From Aquirhabdus sp. (GTDB taxonomy: Bacteria > Pseudomonadota > Gammaproteobacteria > Pseudomonadales > Moraxellaceae), in NCBI GenBank assembly GCA_030152425.1, contig JASLJP010000024.1:1-5207 (forward strand): DNA of 5,207 nucleotides, read 5' to 3'. The position numbers were made by a program, and so were the translations under genes. Of this stretch, positions 1 through 3,878 are shown piece by piece (the stretch's first letter is position 1; each line of letters starts with the position of its first letter). The notes below the pieces were generated by a model. That model made no database searches, was not told the origin of the DNA, and saw only the letters and a list, made by a program, of their open reading frames with translations.

Positions 1-707
1 TCGGTCTGATTGATCGGAATGCCGAGGCGGTCAAAATCCCACTCAGGTTTGGTTTGCAGATTGCGGCGTACCAGCCCGTGGATCATGCGCACGCGGATCG
101 TGCTCTTAAAGCCCACGCCGAAACGTGTCATGCCGCCGGGCTGAAAGATATCCATTGCCCACGACTGGGTTTCGGCAAAGCGTCGGCCGGTGCCTTTGGT
201 CAGCGCGCCGGTCATCACCAGCGGCTCATTCAGCCCCGACAGCAGATAGCCGCCCATCAGCGCAAAGTCGCGCGCCATATAGTGCATGATCTCGCCGGTG
301 CTATTTATCGCACGGATGCCGCGATCCACCTCGGCCATATCCAGCCAGCTCGGCGGCTGGTCGATCACGGCAAAGAAGGCTTTAAGCTCAGTTGGCGCAT
401 CGGGCACGCTGTCGATGCCGTGCTCCAGCGCCTGTTCAAACTGCAGTTTGCTTTGCTTGGCGCCCTGCTCAAACATCCATGCCACCAGCGCATCCATCGG
501 CGGATCACCCTCCCACAGTCCCTCGATCATCTGCTGCCGCAGTGCGGGATCGAGCGTGGTCGAGGTGCCGACCAGTCGGTCTTTTAGCCAGGTCGGCAAC
601 ACCTTGGGCATAAAACTATGCAGAAATGGCGGCACACCATCCTTGGGATAGGGCGGCACGCGGGTCGGGGTCGGGCGAGTGGTCGCAGCATGTACTTGGA
701 CGTTCAT
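1..707 (-). CDS. Lcp/MpaB-like heme oxygenase (DUF2236), N-terminal 235 residues; 3' end off window
   Basis: This is a member of the MpaB/rubber-oxygenase superfamily (DUF2236), heme proteins that include latex clearing protein (Lcp), which cleaves C=C bonds of polyisoprene with O2. The visible 235 residues contain RRFAET (R176, T180), a GF-K-STIRVRMIHGLVRR block with H210, and WDFDRLGIPINQT at the window edge, typical of this family. The R176-T180-H210 spacing equals that of R164-T168-H198 in Lcp K30 as I remember it, where the His binds heme; a nearby Lcp lysine appears to be Glu (E179) here. The reading frame is open to base 1, so the C-terminal part is missing. The start is fixed by an in-frame TAG (710-708) immediately upstream of ATG 707; no good Shine-Dalgarno site is seen. 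There is no signal peptide, unlike secreted Lcp, so a cytoplasmic enzyme is inferred. It is last of three co-oriented genes but has its own AT-rich upstream region. The substrate is unknown. Confidence 0.85.
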   Translation of the reverse strand, partial: MNVQVHAATTRPTPTRVPPYPKDGVPPFLHSFMPKVLPTWLKDRLVGTSTTLDPALRQQMIEGLWEGDPPMDALVAWMFEQGAKQSKLQFEQALEHGIDSVPDAPTELKAFFAVIDQPPSWLDMAEVDRGIRAINSTGEIMHYMARDFALMGGYLLSGLNEPLVMTGALTKGTGRRFAETQSWAMDIFQPGGMTRFGVGFKSTIRVRMIHGLVRRNLQTKPEWDFDRLGIPINQT

Positions 708-727
708 CTATGCACCATGATATAAAT

Positions 728-749
728 ATACATAATACGTAATTTGTAT
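728..749. promoter_or_regulatory. Near-palindromic putative operator upstream of the Lcp-like gene
   Basis: This 22-bp inverted repeat is centred on TACGTA at 738/739, with outer arms ATACA (728-732) and TGTAT (745-749). Nine of the eleven symmetric base pairs match; the failures are 733/744 and 735/742. Length and layout resemble operators of dimeric repressors such as the TetR family, but that class is an inference and no regulator gene is visible. The site lies 21-42 bp upstream of ATG 707 and overlaps both possible -10 boxes read from the minus strand, so binding here would block transcription of the Lcp-like gene. Confidence 0.5.
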
Positions 750-771
750 CATTGTAAAATAACCAATGCAA
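732..771 (-). promoter_or_regulatory. Candidate promoter(s) for the Lcp-like gene
   Basis: Two overlapping sigma70-like arrangements can be read on the minus strand in a strongly AT-rich island. One is TTGCAT (771-766), 17 bp, TACAAA (748-743) with a TG one base before the -10 (extended -10 form). The other is TTTACA (758-753), 15 bp, TATTAT (737-732). Neither is perfect, but both give short leaders of roughly 20-30 nt to ATG 707. They suggest that the gene can be transcribed independently of the upstream oxygenase gene. Confidence 0.45.
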
Positions 772-904
772 GCGTTATCTGCTCGGTGGCATGCGCCGAG
801 TGCGTCAGACGAAAGAACATCGTGGGGGGAGAGCGCCGATAAATACAGCAAAACCAAGGATCAGCAACGGGCGGACTGGCGCATGGCAGCCCGCACTGCA
901 GATG

Positions 905-932
905 AAAAAAAAATTGCGGCGAGTCGATGCCG
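905..932 (-). terminator. Possible weak intrinsic terminator after the MpaB-like gene
   Basis: Read on the minus strand just past the TAG of the MpaB-like gene, a short CGGC/GCCG stem (932-929 with 920-917, 8-nt loop) is followed by CAA and then nine T residues (913-905). The T-tract is striking in this GC-rich setting, but the stem has only four base pairs, so termination would be partial at best. The remaining 708-904 gap holds no convincing gene; beyond the promoter and operator I see only a 5-bp CTCGG/CCGAG hairpin at 782-800. Confidence 0.3.
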
Positions 933-934
933 TG

Positions 935-1945
935 CTATGACACGCGGTTGTCCTTGCCTGTGGGCTGCGGTGTGCTGTCCCGCTGGGCATAGCGCGGCCC
1001 CAGATCCTCGATCTGATAGCGATTGTCCGGATAGCTGCGGAAGGTCACGTCTTTGAGCAGTGCCGGATAAGGGTCGAACGAAATCACCCGGGTGATGCGT
1101 GCGCGCAGATTGAGCGCGCCATAGACGCCGCGCTTCAGCCATTTAGACGGCGGCGCAGCCCCAATGGCCGGTAGCAACTGCGGCCGCACCAGACTATAGG
1201 CCACCGGCGCGACAGCAAAGCGGAGCGGCGCAGGCAGCATCGCCGCAAACACGTCGAGCGTACTGTCGGCGACGCGTCGATTGGCCGCGTCGTAGACCAT
1301 CTCGCGCTGCTCATAGTCTGCGGCAAAGCGATCGAACGCCGCTTTGCTGGTCGGGATATCGGTCATGCCCATTTTGGCACCGACCTGTACCCAAAAATTA
1401 AACCACGCCTGCGCCTCATGGGCGGTGAATGCCCGCCAGCCAAACGCTTGCAGCCACTGGATCGGAAAATCAATAAATGTCCACAGCACAAACAGATAGT
1501 CGTCGTTGGGGATATTAAAGTGCGCATGGATTTTATTGATCTGGGCGATGCTGCGGCGGCCGATATCCGCGCCCCAGCCCGCCTCGACGAACAGCGAGAT
1601 GAGCAAGGTGGTGTCGTCATAGCGCTTCTGCCCGCGCTTGCTGAATTCTTGGGTTTTATCCAGTAAGCGCGCCACCGAGCGGCTGCCATAGGTATGAAAC
1701 AGCGCCAGCTCATTGGCACGCATCAGATCAAAGGGAAACTCGTATTTCGCCAGTAAATACACGATGCGCTGACAGTCGCGCAGTGCATCCAGCCCGTCGA
1801 TCTCGCGGCGCACGGCGGCATTGTGAAACAGGCCAAATCTGCGCCGATAGACCGGCCCCTTGCTCGGCGCATCGTCGTCCAGTGCCAGCGCATCCGCATG
1901 AAATGGACAACCACTCGCTTGCGCGCCCTCAAGTGTACTCATCAT
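935..1945 (-). CDS. MpaB-like oxygenase (DUF2236 / rubber oxygenase superfamily)
   Basis: This 336-residue protein resembles the bacterial relatives of MpaB, the fungal ER-bound oxygenase that oxidatively cleaves a farnesyl double bond in mycophenolic acid biosynthesis. Visible family blocks are YEFPFD (68-73), ELALFHTYG (79-87), LLDKTQEF (94-101), RYDDT (108-112), INKIHAHF-N-IPNDDY (136-150) and FGWRAFTAHE (168-177). R108, T112 and H142 repeat the R-x3-T-x29-H spacing of the neighbouring Lcp-like protein, so H142 is my predicted heme ligand. No signal peptide or strong membrane anchor is evident. The start is one of two tandem ATG codons (1945 or 1942) behind GAGGGG, which is well placed 5-8 nt upstream. 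It begins 47 bp after the stop of the alpha/beta hydrolase on the same strand, so an operon is likely. Family assignment is solid; the substrate (isoprenoid, terpene or lipid with a double bond) is inferred only from the family and neighbours. Confidence 0.87.
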   Translation of the reverse strand: MMSTLEGAQASGCPFHADALALDDDAPSKGPVYRRRFGLFHNAAVRREIDGLDALRDCQRIVYLLAKYEFPFDLMRANELALFHTYGSRSVARLLDKTQEFSKRGQKRYDDTTLLISLFVEAGWGADIGRRSIAQINKIHAHFNIPNDDYLFVLWTFIDFPIQWLQAFGWRAFTAHEAQAWFNFWVQVGAKMGMTDIPTSKAAFDRFAADYEQREMVYDAANRRVADSTLDVFAAMLPAPLRFAVAPVAYSLVRPQLLPAIGAAPPSKWLKRGVYGALNLRARITRVISFDPYPALLKDVTFRSYPDNRYQIEDLGPRYAQRDSTPQPTGKDNRVS

Positions 1946-1992
1946 CCTTGCCCCTCACGCGTTGGCGACCATCCGACATCCCGTGTCTTGCC

Positions 1993-2646
1993 CTACGGCA
2001 TCATCGCCGCTGTCTCGCCGCGCAATCGCGCCAGCTCGGCCAGCAAGCGATCCAAAAACAGCGCCCGCACCTCGGGCAGTACCCGACTCTCAGGATAACA
2101 GGTCACGATCTTAAAGTGGTCAACCCCGACCTCGGCCGCATAGCCTATATTTTCCACCCGCGTATCGCGCGACTCGGCACGCGCCAGATTGGCTGCGGCA
2201 CGCAGGTCGGTGCCGAGCAGATCTTTGGCCGCATAATAATTCAGATAGTGTTTGATCCCCGCCGGAATGCGGCGCATATCAAAGCCCCACTGCGGCACAT
2301 AAAAACGTCCCAACCCACCCGCCGCCAGCGACACCACCAGATCGGTCTCGATGCCGCGTTTGGACAGCAGCTTGGCCACTTTCAACACCTGACTGCCCCC
2401 CTGACTATAGCCGACCAGCACGATCGGCCGCCCCGCCTTGGCCGCCGCCGCCAGATCATCGGTGATGCGTTTAGGCGCTAAATGATTGCTATACAACGCG
2501 GTATCCGCATAGCCCGCCGCACGCAGCCAGCTCAGCAAATGCCGCTCCATATGCTTGCCCGCCAGCAGACCATGGATCAGCGCGATACGTGGGCCGGGCG
2601 AGGTGACAGGCTGGTTGGAGTGCCAAGGGGTGCGTGGATGGGGCAT
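1993..2646 (-). CDS. Alpha/beta hydrolase, esterase/lipase-like, 217 residues
   Basis: A small serine hydrolase of the alpha/beta fold. IALIHGLLAG (21-30) gives the first strand and the HG oxyanion motif; IVLVGYSQGG (75-84) is the nucleophile elbow with S81; D142 in the YYAAKD segment is the likely acid; H177 in GVDHFKI is the likely catalytic base. It lacks a cap domain and a signal peptide, so a cytoplasmic carboxylesterase or thioesterase is plausible; the substrate is unknown. The frame is open back to ATG 2769, but I chose ATG 2646: a sigma70-like promoter at 2712-2684 would otherwise lie inside the gene, and the extra 41 residues look like translated leader. The weak point is that no Shine-Dalgarno site precedes 2646; ATG 2757 has only GCGGGA. 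It is first in the leftward group, 47 bp before the MpaB-like gene, and diverges from the epoxide hydrolase. Confidence 0.85.
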   Translation of the reverse strand: MPHPRTPWHSNQPVTSPGPRIALIHGLLAGKHMERHLLSWLRAAGYADTALYSNHLAPKRITDDLAAAAKAGRPIVLVGYSQGGSQVLKVAKLLSKRGIETDLVVSLAAGGLGRFYVPQWGFDMRRIPAGIKHYLNYYAAKDLLGTDLRAAANLARAESRDTRVENIGYAAEVGVDHFKIVTCYPESRVLPEVRALFLDRLLAELARLRGETAAMMP

Positions 2647-2683
2647 GGGGAGGCTCAGCAAGAGGGGGTAGACAATGAGCGGT

Positions 2684-2712
2684 AATATAGCGGCTGGCGC
2701 TGGATCGGTAAA
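2684..2712 (-). promoter_or_regulatory. Sigma70-like promoter of the hydrolase-oxygenase operon
   Basis: On the minus strand TTTACC (2712-2707) and TATATT (2689-2684) are separated by exactly 17 bp. The -10 matches the consensus at five of six positions and the -35 at four of six. Transcription would start near 2677, giving a leader of about 30 nt to ATG 2646. The rest of the 173-bp divergent gap toward 2819 shows no equally good plus-strand promoter; TTGCAC at 2764-2769 could be a -35 box but has no convincing -10 partner. Confidence 0.55.
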
Positions 2713-2819
2713 CGTCTCATTCTGACCCGTACCGCCCGATTCGTCCCATCCGATCATTCCCGCTTGCACGCTGCTGTGCTAGTCTCTGACGACTTCCATA
2801 GCAAAGACGACCCTGCATC

Positions 2820-3269
2820 ATGGCCACCCTCAACGCGTCCACCGCGCCGACCGACATCGTGACAGACTTCCTGCACGCGCTGGCGGCCAAAGACTATGCC
2901 CAGATCGCCGAGCTGCTCGCGCCCGATTTGGTCTATATCAATGTCTCGCTGCCGAGTATCAAAGGCGGCAAAACGGTATCAACCCTGTTTGAACGTCTCT
3001 TGTCACGTGGGGCTGGATTTGAAGTGCAGATCCACAGCATCGCGGCCAATGGTGATACCGTCATGACCGAGCGTACCGACATCCTCTCGTTCGGTCCACT
3101 GAAAGTTGGCTTTTGGGTCTGCGGGACATTTCGGGTGGTGGATGGTCGAATCGTGCTGTGGCGCGACTATTTTGACTGGCTGGATGTCGCCCGTGGCACC
3201 CTGCGCGGCGTGCTGGGCATACCGCTACCGCGTCTGCGGATTTCGCTGCCGGTCAGCGCCAGTATCTGA
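2820..3269 (+). CDS. Limonene-1,2-epoxide hydrolase-like protein (LEH / SnoaL-like fold)
   Basis: The 149-residue product has the length and motifs of limonene-1,2-epoxide hydrolases, cofactor-free enzymes that add water to an epoxide to give a diol. By hand alignment with my memory of the Rhodococcus enzyme, all catalytic positions are present: Y39 and N41 (YIN; Y53 and N55), R85 and D87 (ERTD; R99 and D101) and D116 in WRDYFDW (D132). Mycobacterial relatives act on sterol or lipid epoxides, so limonene need not be the substrate. There is no signal peptide; dimeric cytoplasmic enzyme expected. The start ATG 2820 gives the standard family N-terminus; only a weak AAAGACGA lies upstream. It is transcribed away from the hydrolase-oxygenase operon, which suggests co-regulation from the shared 173-bp gap and a role in opening epoxides formed from unsaturated substrates. 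That pathway link is inference. Confidence 0.9.
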   Translation: MATLNASTAPTDIVTDFLHALAAKDYAQIAELLAPDLVYINVSLPSIKGGKTVSTLFERLLSRGAGFEVQIHSIAANGDTVMTERTDILSFGPLKVGFWVCGTFRVVDGRIVLWRDYFDWLDVARGTLRGVLGIPLPRLRISLPVSASI

Positions 3270-3289
3270 CGCACCATCACTGCGTTTTT
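3269..3289 (+). terminator. Short intrinsic-type terminator overlapping the epoxide hydrolase stop
   Basis: ACGCA (3269-3273) pairs with TGCGT (3281-3285) across a 7-nt loop, and four more T residues follow (3286-3289). The hairpin begins at the last base of the TGA stop codon. The stem is only five base pairs, so the terminator is weak or leaky. The same TGCG-T5 segment can alternatively pair downstream (3282-3289 with 3297-3304), which would compete with it. Confidence 0.4.
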
Positions 3290-3302
3290 CTGTGCAAAAA
3301 AC

Positions 3303-3341
3303 GCCCTAAAACTGATCATTTTCAGGGCTGAATGCCCTGAA
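3303..3341. repeat. Overlapping inverted repeats able to form mutually exclusive hairpins
   Basis: A perfect 8-bp hairpin, TTCAGGGC (3321-3328) with GCCCTGAA (3334-3341) and a 5-nt loop, shares its left arm with a second inverted repeat at 3303-3328. That second repeat runs from GCCCT to AGGGC around a central TGATCA and is symmetric at 11 of 13 base-pair positions. AGGGC can pair with only one GCCCT at a time. Neither hairpin is followed by a T-tract on the plus strand. It may act as an RNA 3'-end stabiliser, a transcription-attenuation element or a protein-binding site. Confidence 0.5.
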
Positions 3342-3417
3342 TAATCTCACCCCCGTCACACTCTGTATAAGATCCGTAACGGCGAGGGGTCTTGTCCTAC
3401 ACACCGCCAGAGTTTCG

Positions 3418-3446
3418 TTTACATCAAAAAAATTTACAGCTATCTT
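3418..3446 (+). promoter_or_regulatory. Sigma70-like promoter of the small membrane protein gene
   Basis: TTTACA (3418-3423; five of six consensus positions) and TATCTT (3441-3446; four of six) are separated by exactly 17 bp, with an A-rich spacer. Transcription would start around 3453, about 30 nt before ATG 3483. A second -10-like TATAAG at 3366-3371 has no good -35 partner and is less convincing. Confidence 0.55.
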
Positions 3447-3482
3447 AGTCACCTACAACACCCTGTCTTTAGGTTAGCTGTC

Positions 3483-3638
3483 ATGGTTTTTATAAAAGAA
3501 TTTTTTATTAAGGCTGTCGTCCTGTTCCTGTTTCTGGTGGTCGGCTTTGCCATCGTCCAGCCGTTTACCTCGTGCGGCGGTGAGTCTGAATTCACCTGCT
3601 TTAAGATGAAAGCCTCCGAGCTGCTGTTTCATCGCTAA
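3483..3638 (+). CDS. Small membrane protein or small lipoprotein, 51 residues, unknown function
   Basis: I do not recognise this protein. It has a short N-terminus with two lysines (K5, K10), a hydrophobic helix at about 11-26 and a 25-residue tail containing CGG (C31) and a second cysteine (C39). Two readings are possible. It may be a single-span inner-membrane protein with its N-terminus inside and the two cysteines in the periplasm, able to form a disulfide. Alternatively, FTSC (28-31) may be a degenerate lipobox, giving a lipoprotein with a 21-residue mature part. Support for a real gene: a well-spaced promoter 37 bp upstream of ATG, an isolated position between terminator-like elements, a compact start and stop, and a charge/hydrophobicity pattern typical of exported peptides. 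The Shine-Dalgarno site is weak (TAGG, about 10 nt before ATG). It is preceded and followed by non-coding gaps of 213 and 240 bp, so it appears to be monocistronic. Confidence 0.6.
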   Translation: MVFIKEFFIKAVVLFLFLVVGFAIVQPFTSCGGESEFTCFKMKASELLFHR

Positions 3639-3652
3639 TCATCGTTTATTAG

Positions 3653-3722
3653 CCTCCTCCCCTCGCCCAGCGCCGCGCCAACCACCCCACCCGCCCTGTC
3701 GGGTCACCCCTCGCCCTACCCC
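3653..3722 (+). terminator. C-rich, G-poor stretch resembling a Rho utilisation site
   Basis: In these 70 bases 44 are C and only 11 are G, an unusual skew that in RNA is the hallmark of Rho-loading sites. It starts 15 bp after the stop of the small membrane protein gene and contains only one short hairpin (ACCCG/CGGGT, 3689-3704) with no T-tract, so Rho-dependent rather than intrinsic termination is inferred. The complementary strand carries six G-runs of three or four, although one 10-nt loop separates two groups of three, so a canonical G-quadruplex is not formed by strict spacing rules. Confidence 0.4.
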
Positions 3723-3780
3723 AAAAAAACACCGCAGAGTGTTTCAAAAAATAAAGTCCCTCTTGTTTAGGATCGGTGCA

Positions 3781-3832
3781 TTGCCTTAACGTTGCCCTGT
3801 CTGTTTTTTAATCATAATAACGTCACTATACA
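3781..3832 (+). promoter_or_regulatory. Weak promoter candidates ahead of the protease gene
   Basis: The AT-rich stretch ahead of the protease gene holds CATAAT (3813-3818; five of six -10 positions) with TTGCCC 15 bp upstream (3792-3797), and a second -10-like TATACA (3827-3832) without a clear -35 box. TTGCC is directly repeated at 3781 and 3792. None of the combinations has ideal spacing, so the real promoter is uncertain and may need an activator or another sigma factor. Confidence 0.25.
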
Positions 3833-3865
3833 TTCACATTGCCCACTTAGCATGGCAGGACACAT

Positions 3866-3870
3866 GGAGG
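3866..3870 (+). promoter_or_regulatory. Strong ribosome binding site GGAGG deciding the protease start
   Basis: GGAGG ends 8 nt before ATG 3879, an ideal distance. Two further ATG codons in the same frame (3852 and 3864) lie before or touch this site and have no usable Shine-Dalgarno sequence of their own, so translation from 3879 is preferred over a protein longer by 5 or 9 residues. Confidence 0.85.
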
Positions 3871-3878
3871 ATATAACA

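Noticed and set aside
54..587. Plus-strand open frame of 177 codons
   Set aside because: It lies antisense to the Lcp-like gene, whose protein has clear family motifs; the plus-strand product is Ala/His/Gln-rich and matches no domain, typical of an antisense shadow in GC-rich DNA.
766..1056. Plus-strand open frame starting in the oxygenase intergenic gap
   Set aside because: It covers the gap and the antisense of the MpaB-like C-terminus; the product is Arg/Ser/Ala/Cys-rich with no motif and no Shine-Dalgarno site.
1783..2481. Plus-strand open frame of 232 codons
   Set aside because: It runs antisense across parts of two well-supported genes and the gap between them; composition (Arg, His, Gln, Pro) and lack of any motif indicate a shadow.
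2647..2769. Longer N-terminus for the alpha/beta hydrolase from ATG 2769, with a hydrophobic stretch that could be an export signal
   Set aside because: The hydrophobic part sits after about 25 polar residues, unlike a signal peptide, and a good promoter lies within the extension.
3399..3408. ACACACCGCC, which resembles the universal 16S rRNA segment near position 1392
   Set aside because: The bases on both sides do not match rRNA and no other rRNA segment is present; ten matching bases are coincidence.
3723..3744. Minus-strand terminator-like AAACAC/GTGTTT hairpin with seven T residues
   Set aside because: The stem is AT-rich and only six base pairs, and there is no minus-strand gene to its right for it to terminate.
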